NCBI GenBank assembly: GCA_044223995.1
Contig: JBGALE010000007.1
Coordinates: 124,001-188,000 of the forward strand
Length of the DNA: 64,000 nt
From: JACMLD01 sp044223995
Lineage (GTDB): Bacteria; Bacteroidota; Bacteroidia; Chitinophagales; Chitinophagaceae
Reading direction: 5' to 3'
The notes beneath the pieces were generated by a model. The model was not told where the DNA came from. It ran no database searches and worked only from the letters and a program-made list of their open reading frames with translations. Positions 8,871-17,342 of the stretch are shown in pieces (position 1 is the first letter of the stretch; each line of letters opens with the position of its first letter). Position numbers and translations under genes: made by a program.

Positions 8871-9018
8871 TTGTTTTCCTTCCATTGAAACAGCAGCCAT
8901 CGCTGGTTACTGTATTCCTTAGTCCCATTGCTGTTCATTTTCCCAGGGTGTATCTGCCTAACCATATTTGGACGTTTTTCCCGTTTTGGTCGCTTTGAGC
9001 GCATGTTTCGGTGAATAG

Positions 9019-9027
9019 TTATCCACA
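9019..9027 (+). other. Single DnaA-box-like 9-mer
   Basis: TTATCCACA matches the bacterial DnaA consensus exactly, but it is alone, with no cluster, AT-rich unwinding element or dnaA/dnaN neighbour. Treated as a chance or accessory site, not an origin. Confidence 0.2.
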
Positions 9028-9080
9028 TTTTGGCGACTTTAACCTACTGATGCTTAAGTATTAACCCTTACAATTCGTAA

Positions 9081-9188
9081 ATGTACGATTGGCTCAAACC
9101 CGCGGCCAGCTTGCGTATTAAAGAAACCGGTAATACTTTTGACCGTGAGTTTTACGATAAGCATTCGGAAAACCGCAGAATCCAATAG
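9081..9188 (+). CDS. Possible 35-aa small protein
   Basis: ATG to TAG frame giving a 35-residue peptide (MYDWLKPAASLRIKETGNTF, then DREFYDKHSENRRIQ) with protein-like composition: aromatic N-terminal end and charged, hydrophilic C-terminal end. No clear ribosome-binding site, no recognised family. It could be a real small gene, the relic of a longer gene, or chance. Confidence 0.2.
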   Translation: MYDWLKPAASLRIKETGNTFDREFYDKHSENRRIQ

Positions 9189-9274
9189 CCTACAGTAAGA
9201 GAAACCACTTAGTTCGCTCCCATATCCGGAAAAGCCATTCGACCCAAGATCGCAAACCCTTTGAAACAGACACT

Positions 9275-10522
9275 ATGAACCCGAATGGTACCCTTAGAAC
9301 CAATGCCCGCAGTATCATATTGATATTTGCTTTATTTACTTCCCTGTCGGCTTTCAGCCAGCCTGATTATATTTTCAAAAACCCAACACTGGAATCAGGT
9401 ACTGACCTCCAAATTGGAGCAGTATACCGTTTTAAAAATGTACATGGTTCCACCGATGCGCTGGTAACTATTACCGATATTTTCAAGATAGGCCTGAACC
9501 AGTTGGACGGACCTTCAGGTTTTGATGAGGCATTCCAGCCCTATATACAATGTCCCGCTCACACTAAGGGATATGTGGAATTCCGCTTTGATTTTGTAAA
9601 AACCAATACCAACACGCCAGTTGTATTGCCGGAAGTTCCGGTGACTGCTATCGATATTGATGGCTATGAATTCCCGGATGATAAATTGTATGAATCCGAT
9701 GAATTTCAAACTTCATCTGCTTTCTTTGTCGACTACGATTTATTGGGTTCCTCCCTGAGTATTACCTATCCTCCGGGTTGGGTGAAAGCCATTAATACTA
9801 CTGCTGTTACGTACAATGGTATCGATACCACTCAAAAAGATGTGATGATATCAATGGTATATGCCAATGTATCCAGCATCACCCTGCGCGTGGGTGCCGA
9901 CAATAAGTCTAAGACTTCTATGGAGCGTTTGCGCAGTGACTACTTCATGAAATTTAAATTCCCCAGTTCTGTACTGGCTTCATCCAGCCTGATTAAATTC
10001 AATGGTTTTTCAAAAAACAATAATATTAACCTGCAGTGGGAACTGGCTGCTAAAAATGATATTGCACAGGTGATGGTGGAAAAGAGTTTTTATGCCAACC
10101 AGTTCCAATCTATCGGCAGCCAATCTGTTACCAATGCCACTACCAATTATAATTATACAGATGGCAGCAACAGCAATACCGGCGTAGCTTATTACCGTTT
10201 GAAACTGATAGCCAGTAATGGCTCCGTGAGCTACAGCAATGTACTGGCCTTTAAAACGGATGGGAAAAAGGAAAGCTTTAAAATGTACCCCAGTGTCATT
10301 AATGACAATGCGACGATACGTATCAGTGCTGATAAAAACGAACAAACAACACTGAAAGTAGTGGACCTGGGTGGCAGAATGGTGATGCAAAAGATGGTAG
10401 CATTACAGCAGGGCGACAACAATGTATCAGTAAACGGATTCAACAGCCTGCACCAGGGGACTTATGTGGCATTGCTCACCACCGGCAATAATACTTATAG
10501 TCAGAAAATCATGATCCAGTAA
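9275..10522 (+). CDS. Secreted T9SS cargo protein, function unknown
   Basis: A 415-aa exported protein. The signal peptide spans residues 1-29 (IILIFALFTSLSAFSQ). The body is all-beta in character with no recognised catalytic motif; around residues 240-330 there is the KFNGFSKNNNINLQWELAAKND / MVEKS / YYRLKLI pattern of the fibronectin-like linker found before T9SS tails. The final ~80 residues (KMYPSVINDNATI...LGGRMVMQK...LHQGTYVALL) are a type A sorting domain. Two other T9SS cargo genes lie within 6 kb on either side. Likely surface-attached or released. Confidence 0.8.
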   Translation: MNPNGTLRTNARSIILIFALFTSLSAFSQPDYIFKNPTLESGTDLQIGAVYRFKNVHGSTDALVTITDIFKIGLNQLDGPSGFDEAFQPYIQCPAHTKGYVEFRFDFVKTNTNTPVVLPEVPVTAIDIDGYEFPDDKLYESDEFQTSSAFFVDYDLLGSSLSITYPPGWVKAINTTAVTYNGIDTTQKDVMISMVYANVSSITLRVGADNKSKTSMERLRSDYFMKFKFPSSVLASSSLIKFNGFSKNNNINLQWELAAKNDIAQVMVEKSFYANQFQSIGSQSVTNATTNYNYTDGSNSNTGVAYYRLKLIASNGSVSYSNVLAFKTDGKKESFKMYPSVINDNATIRISADKNEQTTLKVVDLGGRMVMQKMVALQQGDNNVSVNGFNSLHQGTYVALLTTGNNTYSQKIMIQ

Positions 10523-10564
10523 GGGTATTATACCGGAACGTTTTTTCCAAACTATACTTTTAAC

Positions 10565-10596
10565 AAAAAACCCCGCTGCATGCGGGGTTTAATTAT
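10565..10596. terminator. Bidirectional intrinsic terminator
   Basis: AAAAAA-CCCCGC-TGCA-TGCGGGG-TTTAATTATTTT between two convergent genes. A-tract before and T-rich tract after the stem let it serve both the T9SS gene and the DUF4382 gene. Confidence 0.75.
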
Positions 10597-10615
10597 TTTC
10601 AATATTGAATTATCA

Positions 10616-11422
10616 TCAATGAACCAATTTTACCGTATCTACTACGGTAGTTTGTCCCAATACAACTGTTGCGTTTTTCATAGCTACTTTATAAGATGTG
10701 TCGGCTGGAACAAATGACAATGCATAGCTGCCGGCCGGTACGTCTTTAATAAAGTAGTTTCCATTCATCGTATTGGTAAATGTAGAAGCAATGGTGTCTG
10801 TACCCTGCAAAGCGTATACAGCAGTCAGTATAGAATCAGGTACCACTGTACCACGTATATTGCCACCGGACGGTGCAAAGGACATGATGCGTAACACTGG
10901 CTTTAAAATATAGTTGCCACTGTTGCCTGCCTTTACCAGGGAACGTGCCACATCAAAATCAAGTGTAAGACGGTAGAGCATACCACCACTCACTTCCTGG
11001 TGAATCTGTACTTTCAACCCGGACTGTTGTGCACTCGGCGTTTTCAGTGCAATTTTTTCTCCGGCGCCATTGATCAAATAATTATTATCCCCGAGGATTA
11101 AACGCACCTGGCTGATGGTGCCTGCAGGAATCATGGCGTCAGCCAGCAGGGTATCTTTTCCGTTGGTTAGCTCAAGCAGGTTGTACACACCCGGGTGTAC
11201 GCCTGTCAGCAGCAACGGATGGCTGCTGTCGCTCATAATGATTTCAACCTGCTGGATGTCCACCCATACTTCTTTTACATCGCCCGGGGGGCTGTCGATA
11301 AGCCTTACCTGTAACTGTGATTGTCCTTTACTGTTTTCATCCCTTTTACAGGATACAAAGACGATGGTTGCTGTGAATAATGCTGCCATGAGCAACCAGC
11401 CTGTGGTACGTGCTACTTTCAT
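10616..11422 (-). CDS. DUF4382 domain lipoprotein
   Basis: A 268-aa predicted lipoprotein: signal segment followed by the lipobox FVSC with Cys near residue 25. Residues ~35-185 match the DUF4382 pattern (LQVRLIDSPPGDVKEVWVDI, then VEI, GVYNLLELTNG, DTLLADAMIPAGTISQVRLI, LDFDVARSLV, LKPVLRI). The C-terminal 75 residues (GGNIRGTVVP...GNYFIKDVPAGSYALSF) look like a carboxypeptidase-regulatory / prealbumin-like beta domain. The architecture is widespread in Bacteroidota, but the molecular role is unknown; surface or periplasmic binding is plausible. Confidence 0.85.
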   Translation of the reverse strand: MKVARTTGWLLMAALFTATIVFVSCKRDENSKGQSQLQVRLIDSPPGDVKEVWVDIQQVEIIMSDSSHPLLLTGVHPGVYNLLELTNGKDTLLADAMIPAGTISQVRLILGDNNYLINGAGEKIALKTPSAQQSGLKVQIHQEVSGGMLYRLTLDFDVARSLVKAGNSGNYILKPVLRIMSFAPSGGNIRGTVVPDSILTAVYALQGTDTIASTFTNTMNGNYFIKDVPAGSYALSFVPADTSYKVAMKNATVVLGQTTVVDTVKLVH

Positions 11423-11883
11423 ACATGTTTTCTTTTAGGTGATGTGACGCTGTAGACAAAAACTATTCCAGATTGAAATATTAGCAGTAAAAGGACGATT
11501 CGGGGAAAAATAGTGTGTAAATATAACGTTTATTCAGTAACTGAATAATGACTGAAACCAAAGATAAAAGAGAATAAAATAGTCTTGAGGATACCGGGCC
11601 GCATGGCCTCATCTTTGGAAGAAGTGTAGGTAACTTTTCTCCAGGTGACACGCTTTACGTAGACTTTTGTGCTGCCACCGGCAGGATGCTGATTGAGATC
11701 ATATAGTATGAATGAACGTCTCATGAAATAAAGGTTCTACCACCAGAAGCAGTTAAAAAATCTAATACTCAAAATTATAAAGGGCAGTTCTTCCAGGGAA
11801 TTAACTTCGCCCAAACATGCAGATTGTACGACTAATAGTCCAAAAGCTTCTGTAAATGTTTTCATCCAAAAAGATGCAGAATC

Positions 11884-11941
11884 ACCCTTATTTCTCCTGC
11901 TATTAAACAATGTAGTACAATTTACAGGCAGGAGTAAGGGT
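11884..11941. repeat. Bulged 14-bp inverted repeat
   Basis: Left arm ACCCTTA-TTT-CTCCTGC, right arm GCAGGAG-TAAGGGT: the arms pair perfectly over 14 bp except for a TTT bulge, around a 27-nt loop. It lies about 120 nt upstream of the large T9SS cargo gene in an otherwise empty 640-nt gap (11423-12062). There is no U-tract. It may be a 5' leader structure or a remnant of an element. Confidence 0.5.
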
Positions 11942-12062
11942 ATCTCATTATGTCAGAGAGATATACATATCTTTTTATCATCTATAGTTGGCTTTCCCCG
12001 TTAAAAAAACGGTATGAGTTATAATCGCCTTACCTGTTAACAATCATCCGGAAATAACAACA

Positions 12063-15000
12063 ATGATGAAAATATTTACCCTTTTGCTGGCCGCAGTAAT
12101 TGTATTATTATCGGCAGCGCAACCAACATTTGCACAGTCACCCGGAATTATCGTGAGACCGCAAGGCGGCAATGGTATTACTGCATTAAATACAAATGGA
12201 GACGGTTATAGTTCCGCTACCACGGCTGGTTTTACTACAGATGATATCACACAAAGTGAAATTCCTTTTAAAATTGTCCCTGCAGCCATCACGGAACCTA
12301 CCGGAGATCTGCTGACAGGACCCAGCGCCGGCTATAGCGATATTGTAACAAGAGTGGATGGCAGCGGATTTTATATGTATAAAACTGCTTTGAATATTTT
12401 CTTTCGCCTGCGTATTGGCAGTATCGTCAGCGGTTCGAAAGGGTACAGTGTACTGATTGATACAGATGGTAAAATGGGAGGCAGCGGCCCCAATGCTGAT
12501 CCCAATTATGTAGCGCCTTCCGGATCCAGTCCGGGCAACCCGGGTTTTGAATATGAAGTGGTATTTCAAACCAATTTCCAGGTAGCCGTATATTCAATAG
12601 ATGGTACTGCTACTCCGGGCGCTCCGGTAACATATCCTTTGAATACCAATTCTCAGATTTCTGTTGCCTTGTCAACCGATGCCAACAACCCTGATTATTT
12701 TTACGATTGGTTTGTTCCACTTACAGCTATCGGAAGCCCCACTGCCATCAGGACAGTTGTTACTACGGTTACCTCTCCAAACTCGGCGCTTCAGGGAACG
12801 CGTTCAGATATTTATGGTATTAATGATGCAACCGTTGCCAATACTTCTGCAGCATGGCAAACGGTGGTAGACGCGCAACCATCTATTGACCTGGTAACAT
12901 TTACTGGTATTGGTGCTACCTGTACATCGGCTCCTGTACTAAATACGCCTGTGGCAACCGGTTCTTCTATTGCAGTAACCGGTACATGGACTAGGCTGGA
13001 TGTAACCAAACCGTCTTCCGCCACCATTACCTTGTATAAAAATGGTATATCAGCAGGCACAACAACAGTTTCTACGGGTGGTACCTGGAGTATCACCGTC
13101 GGCACCATTGCGAACGGAGATATATTTTATGCAAAAGCACAGGCTGCGGGTGAATCACAATGCCTTCAATCCAATACTGTCATTGCTTCAGGATGTATCA
13201 CAGCACCGGGTACGCCCGTTCTTACCTGTGCTTCCCTGAAAGGTATTTCCGGCACGATGCCTTCCACTGCCGCTGGCAACACCGTTCTTGTATACCTCGT
13301 ACCCATTACTACCGCATCACCATTATCGGGTTTGCTAAGTAATATCACCAATCTTACTTACCCCACTACTACGAGTTTTGCATTTTTTACCAATGGTTGC
13401 TCGGGTGGTACCAATAATGTTGCGAGTGGCATGTACATGATCGTTACACAAAATGGCAGTTGTTCTTCTGCACCAGCTTTTGTATGTGTTAGCTCAGGCA
13501 GCAGTGGTGCACCACCTCCATTGAGTTCAAATGCACTGGCATTGACACAACCCATTTATGCTACCAATACATCCATCAACGGTTCAGGTGCTACTACAGG
13601 CGATATCCTTCGTTTATATATCAATGGACAATACCAGTCGAGTATCGCAGCCACCGGCAGCAGCTTTTCCTTTTCCGGTCTGACGTTGAACACAGGTGAC
13701 CAGTTACAGGTGTATTCACAAACAGGTACTTCCTGTATGACACAATCTGCTGTTTTCACAGTAAGTTGTTTCTCGCAACCACCAACTATTACAGTCAATG
13801 CGACTGGTAATCTGTTGAGCGGCGCCACTGCTATCAGTGGTACGTCTGCCTATCCGGGTGCATCTGTTCAACTGTACAAAGGCACCGCGCCTTCAGGAGT
13901 GGCAACGGGATCACCTGTTACAGTCAACAGCAGTGGTGTTTGGACAGTTTCTACGGCTGCACTGGTAAGTGGTGATAGTTATTATGCCATACAAACAGTC
14001 AGTGGTTGCGCGAGTGCTGCTTCATCAGGGGTAACTGTATTAACGCCCGCGGCCTGTCCTGCAATCACCGGTTCCTATACAGATGCAAATACTACCGTTT
14101 CCGGAACAATGCCTTCATCCTTTACCGGTACGATACGTTTGTACCAGGATGGCGCATTGATCGGATCACAAAGTATAACTGCTGCAACATCATGGAGTAT
14201 TACTGTCCCGGCAAATACACTCTATTATAATGGAGCGTTGTCTGCAACAGCACAGTTATCGGGCGGTGCAGAAAGTTCAGGTTGCAGTTCCACAACTGTG
14301 GGCTGTACCTCGCCTTCCACTCCATCCATTACGCCAACATCAGCAACAATATATGCGGGAAATACAGTGACCCTTTCCGTGAGTAACGTAAGTACCGGCA
14401 ACTGGTATGCATTGCTGGACAACAGCGGTGTTAGTTACGCCACCACTTCTTACCGCAGTACCTCCAGCAATTTTAATATCACTACGAACACATTCAGTAC
14501 AACCGGGACCTACAATCTTAAACTTTCTGCAGATGCGTTAAGTGGTTGCCCTGCCAGCTTTGCTGCCGCTACCATTACGGTGAATGCAGCACTTCCGTTG
14601 GTATTGCTCAACTTTACCGGCAATTATACGCCCGGACAATTGTCGTTTAACTGGTCTACCACCGATGAAAAAAATGTGGAGCATTTTGAACTGGAGGAAA
14701 GTACCAATGGTATACAATTTAGTTCCGTGGCTGCTGTACCAGTTCAAAATAACCTGGCCACCGTACATTATTACCATCAACTGCTGCAACGCGAACTCAT
14801 CAAAGCCACTTATTACCGGTTGCGCATTATTGACTACGATGGTAAAGTGCAATTCAGTAAGGTAATCATATTAAGACCCGGGCAATCGCAACAAGCTGTG
14901 GTGCGCATACAACCCAATCCGTTCAGGGAAGCAGTAACAGTAGTATACACTACTCAGCGTGCAGGAAAAATAGTGATTGCACTGACGGATGCATTGGGCA

Positions 15001-15155
15001 ATACCTTGCAACAATCACATCAGACTGCGCAGGCAGGTGATAATTCCTTTACTATGACAACTGCTTCCACATTGCTGCCAGGTGTATACTTCCTCACGGT
15101 ATACAATGAAGACAATAAAGAACGCCAGTTTTTCAAAGTGCAGAAAATACAATAA
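12063..15155 (+). CDS. Large secreted T9SS cargo protein with Ig-like repeats
   Basis: A 1030-aa exported protein. Signal peptide residues 1-25 (LLLAAVIVLLSAAQPTFAQ); start at 12063 or the adjacent ATG at 12066. Residues ~26-270 form a globular region (GYSVLIDTDGKMGGSG; YDWFVPLTAIG). Residues ~290-870 hold six or more Thr/Ser-rich Ig-like modules with recurring patterns such as SGTMPSS, VTLYKNG/IRLYQDG, GTWSITVGTI and NGDIFYAKAQ, each with Cys. A fibronectin-like linker (LVLLNFTGNYTPGQLSFNWST) precedes a type A sorting domain (IQPNPFREAVTVVY...LLPGVYFLTVYN). Probably a surface adhesin-like or scaffold protein; no enzyme motif seen. Confidence 0.82.
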   Translation: MMKIFTLLLAAVIVLLSAAQPTFAQSPGIIVRPQGGNGITALNTNGDGYSSATTAGFTTDDITQSEIPFKIVPAAITEPTGDLLTGPSAGYSDIVTRVDGSGFYMYKTALNIFFRLRIGSIVSGSKGYSVLIDTDGKMGGSGPNADPNYVAPSGSSPGNPGFEYEVVFQTNFQVAVYSIDGTATPGAPVTYPLNTNSQISVALSTDANNPDYFYDWFVPLTAIGSPTAIRTVVTTVTSPNSALQGTRSDIYGINDATVANTSAAWQTVVDAQPSIDLVTFTGIGATCTSAPVLNTPVATGSSIAVTGTWTRLDVTKPSSATITLYKNGISAGTTTVSTGGTWSITVGTIANGDIFYAKAQAAGESQCLQSNTVIASGCITAPGTPVLTCASLKGISGTMPSTAAGNTVLVYLVPITTASPLSGLLSNITNLTYPTTTSFAFFTNGCSGGTNNVASGMYMIVTQNGSCSSAPAFVCVSSGSSGAPPPLSSNALALTQPIYATNTSINGSGATTGDILRLYINGQYQSSIAATGSSFSFSGLTLNTGDQLQVYSQTGTSCMTQSAVFTVSCFSQPPTITVNATGNLLSGATAISGTSAYPGASVQLYKGTAPSGVATGSPVTVNSSGVWTVSTAALVSGDSYYAIQTVSGCASAASSGVTVLTPAACPAITGSYTDANTTVSGTMPSSFTGTIRLYQDGALIGSQSITAATSWSITVPANTLYYNGALSATAQLSGGAESSGCSSTTVGCTSPSTPSITPTSATIYAGNTVTLSVSNVSTGNWYALLDNSGVSYATTSYRSTSSNFNITTNTFSTTGTYNLKLSADALSGCPASFAAATITVNAALPLVLLNFTGNYTPGQLSFNWSTTDEKNVEHFELEESTNGIQFSSVAAVPVQNNLATVHYYHQLLQRELIKATYYRLRIIDYDGKVQFSKVIILRPGQSQQAVVRIQPNPFREAVTVVYTTQRAGKIVIALTDALGNTLQQSHQTAQAGDNSFTMTTASTLLPGVYFLTVYNEDNKERQFFKVQKIQ

Positions 15156-15161
15156 ACAAAA

Positions 15162-15188
15162 CAGCCCTGCCGGGTTTTGGCAGGGCTG
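15162..15188. terminator. Hairpin between convergent genes
   Basis: CAGCCCTGCC-GGGTTTT-GGCAGGGCTG: a perfect 10-bp GC-rich stem just after the large T9SS gene. It is preceded by AAACAAAA, giving a weak U-tract only for leftward transcription; rightward it lacks one. Confidence 0.6.
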
Positions 15189-15209
15189 CACAACATTTAG
15201 CCGGTAAAT

Positions 15210-15956
15210 CTATTTTAGTTCCAAGGGGGATATTTTAATCACCGATGAATCGGGCCAGTTAATTTTGAAACTTGTCCCTGTTCTTTCGATGGTACCTTTA
15301 TAGGTAACCCCATTAAAATTTAGGTTGAGTTGCACAAGGTTGCCCGTGACAAACCATCGCGCCTTACGCTTATTCGTTGTTAATTCAACCGGGGTAGTGA
15401 AACACTCAAATGGTATAAAAACACCTTTGAAATCAACCGACATTTCATCATCACTGGATCTTGTATTAAAGGAAAATAATGCGCTGCTGCAAAAATATTT
15501 ATTTGCAGTTGTTAATGAGCAATACAAGCCGGTATCGCCCGGCAAAATTGATTTTTCAGGCTGGATATATAATTTCTCCCAGGGGTAAAATGAAATGGTA
15601 TTTGCAAACCGGCTGTTGGGCTGCCTGTACACCTGGTTCAACACAACAATTGAAGTACTTACAGATTTCCCACCAATGGTTGCGGTTACCCGAAACGTGC
15701 CTGCCGTACCAAAAACCACGCTGGCCCTGTTGTCCAGGTAGTTGACAAAGCCCACTGTATCCGGAGAAATTTTCCAAACTGCTTTCCCCGTGGCACCTGC
15801 GCCAGTAAGGTACAACATGGTTGGCTCTCCAATCAGGAGCGTATCCGACTTAGTGAATGCTATTTTTGCGTCCAGCAAATCTGAGGTGGTATCTTTTTTA
15901 CAGGCAATGGCGCATATACATAATGATACACCCAGGAAAATAATAACTCTTTTCAT
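15210..15956 (-). CDS. Predicted lipoprotein with PKD-like domain, function unknown
   Basis: About 248 aa when started at MKRVIIFLGVSLCICAIACKK, which gives a proper lipoprotein signal with lipobox CAIAC; the longer open frame upstream (to 16001) has no signal character. Residues ~35-110 resemble a PKD/Ig-like fold (GAGATGKAVWKISPD...TAGTFRVTATIGGKS). The remaining ~135 residues are mixed and unrecognised (IVVLNQVYR; FYPWEKLYIQPEKSIL; KARWFVTGNLVQLNLNFNGV). Convergent with the T9SS gene across a hairpin. Function unknown. Confidence 0.75.
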   Translation of the reverse strand: MKRVIIFLGVSLCICAIACKKDTTSDLLDAKIAFTKSDTLLIGEPTMLYLTGAGATGKAVWKISPDTVGFVNYLDNRASVVFGTAGTFRVTATIGGKSVSTSIVVLNQVYRQPNSRFANTISFYPWEKLYIQPEKSILPGDTGLYCSLTTANKYFCSSALFSFNTRSSDDEMSVDFKGVFIPFECFTTPVELTTNKRKARWFVTGNLVQLNLNFNGVTYKGTIERTGTSFKINWPDSSVIKISPLELK

Positions 15957-16125
15957 ACTAATAAAGTTTAATACACACAAAATGGTGCAGGTATGCTGCA
16001 ACCTGGTTATAAAATAAATTTTCGGCGTACCGTCTTAGTGCAGGAAGGAAAAAATGATTGAAAAGGAAACGAATGGCTAAATGCACAGGTAAAACGTATA
16101 GCCAGCTATTTGATTATAATTTTTG

Positions 16126-16176
16126 AATAGAATTTTGTACAATGGAAAACACTTTTTTGATAGAAAAAATTCTATT
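16126..16176. repeat. AT-rich 11-bp inverted repeat after the cco operon
   Basis: AATAGAATTTT (16126-16136) and AAAATTCTATT (16166-16176) pair perfectly around a 29-nt loop, right at the downstream end of the cco operon. It could act as a weak terminator or transcript-stabilising hairpin. Confidence 0.4.
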
Positions 16177-16185
16177 GAAAAATGA

Positions 16186-16896
16186 TTAAGGGTGACAGTT
16201 CACGGCCTGTCCTGCTGCATGCGGCAATGCAGGGCTGATAAACATGATGCCTAAATTCAATCCGCGTAGAATAAGCAGGATGCCGGTAGCTGTTATAAAA
16301 AATGGAATGGATTTTCTGAATACCATTCTTACTGAAGGATTGATCATTCTGCCCCCATAGCCAACGATCATCATGGCAGGTAAAGTGCCGGCACCAAACA
16401 AAGACATGAAACCAACACTTTGATACACCTGTGCAAATGACAATGCTGCTGCCAAAGCCATATAGACCATTCCGCAGGGCAATAATCCATTGGCCATTCC
16501 CAGTACCAAAAAACCACCGGGCCCATTGTTGCGCCGCAATCGTTTTCCTATGATTTGTTGCAGTATGGCATACCACCCTGATAAAAACTTAAAATGAACA
16601 GTATGTTTCTGTAAGAAGTAAAATGCGGCACCTGCGAGTATCACGACCCCAATGGCAATCGAAAACCATTGCTGTATCCCGGCGATGTACATGGTACGGC
16701 CTGCAAGGCCGAACAATAATCCGAGTATTGAATAAGTAATGATTCTTCCTCCCTGGTACAGGAGCAATGAAAAGAATTTTACTACAGGTGATAAATGGTA
16801 GGTGGGCAATGCCAAACTCAATGGGCCGCACATGCCCACACAATGCAGGCTGCCTGCAAAGCCCAGTGTAAATCCTGCTATGAGTATTGCCAGCAT
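16186..16896 (-). CDS. TauE/SafE-like membrane protein of the cbb3 oxidase cluster
   Basis: A 236-aa polytopic membrane protein with about six hydrophobic segments. It begins LAILIAGFTLGFAGSLHCVGMCGP, the CxxxC-bearing first helix typical of the UreH-like/TauE-SafE group associated with cytochrome oxidase clusters, and has GMANGLLPCGMVYMAL in a later helix. By family and position (last gene of the cco operon, 1 nt after ccoH) it probably handles copper or helps cbb3 oxidase assembly; that role is inferred. It is not a sulfite exporter by context. Confidence 0.85.
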   Translation of the reverse strand: MLAILIAGFTLGFAGSLHCVGMCGPLSLALPTYHLSPVVKFFSLLLYQGGRIITYSILGLLFGLAGRTMYIAGIQQWFSIAIGVVILAGAAFYFLQKHTVHFKFLSGWYAILQQIIGKRLRRNNGPGGFLVLGMANGLLPCGMVYMALAAALSFAQVYQSVGFMSLFGAGTLPAMMIVGYGGRMINPSVRMVFRKSIPFFITATGILLILRGLNLGIMFISPALPHAAGQAVNCHP

Positions 16897-16897
16897 C

Positions 16898-17332
16898 TCA
16901 GAGGATGGTTATATTCTTTTCTGCATAATAATTTTTACCGGCCTGGCTCCAATCGAGCTTCACGGTGTATTTACCCGGTGTAAGCACCCGACTGAATACC
17001 TGTGTTCCGTTCCTGTCAATCTCAAGATGAAATTTCTTATCCTTTTTTGAATCGTAAGCGCAATAAAACAATACAGATCCTGTCACGCCTGCGTTTTTCA
17101 TTTCATCTGGCATCTGCAACGTGATATTATTCCCGCTTTGTACGAATACCGGCGAAGCGCTGAGTGCATTCGCCCGCCCCGTGCCGTCAATTACTTCCTG
17201 GTATTTCAGTTCATTTTTGTAGTAGTCCTTATCCACCAGTTCAAAAGTTGTCGCGAATGAACGGACCACGAGGTAAATCATCATACCTGCAAAAACGATG
17301 AATGCCAGCATTAATTTATATCCCCAGTTCAT
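16898..17332 (-). CDS. ccoH: CcoH/FixH-family cbb3 assembly protein
   Basis: 144 aa: one N-terminal membrane helix (LMLAFIVFAGMMIYLVVRS) followed by FELVDKDYYKNELKYQEVIDG, the conserved FixH signature, and a periplasmic beta domain (VTGSVLFYCAYD; LTPGKYTVKLDW). FixH/CcoH is a single-span protein needed for stable assembly of cbb3-type oxidase. It lies 10 nt downstream of ccoG in the leftward operon. Confidence 0.88.
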   Translation of the reverse strand: MNWGYKLMLAFIVFAGMMIYLVVRSFATTFELVDKDYYKNELKYQEVIDGTGRANALSASPVFVQSGNNITLQMPDEMKNAGVTGSVLFYCAYDSKKDKKFHLEIDRNGTQVFSRVLTPGKYTVKLDWSQAGKNYYAEKNITIL

Positions 17333-17342
17333 AAAAATGGAT

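Noticed and set aside
9019..9027. Replication origin suggested by a perfect DnaA box
   Set aside because: One isolated box, no cluster and no origin-linked genes.
11530..11724. 64-codon minus-strand frame
   Set aside because: No family resemblance, no signal or start context, and composition unlike the neighbouring genes; probably chance.
16186..16896. Sulfite exporter annotation
   Set aside because: The CxxxC first helix and the cco-operon position point to an oxidase-assembly/copper role, not sulfite export.
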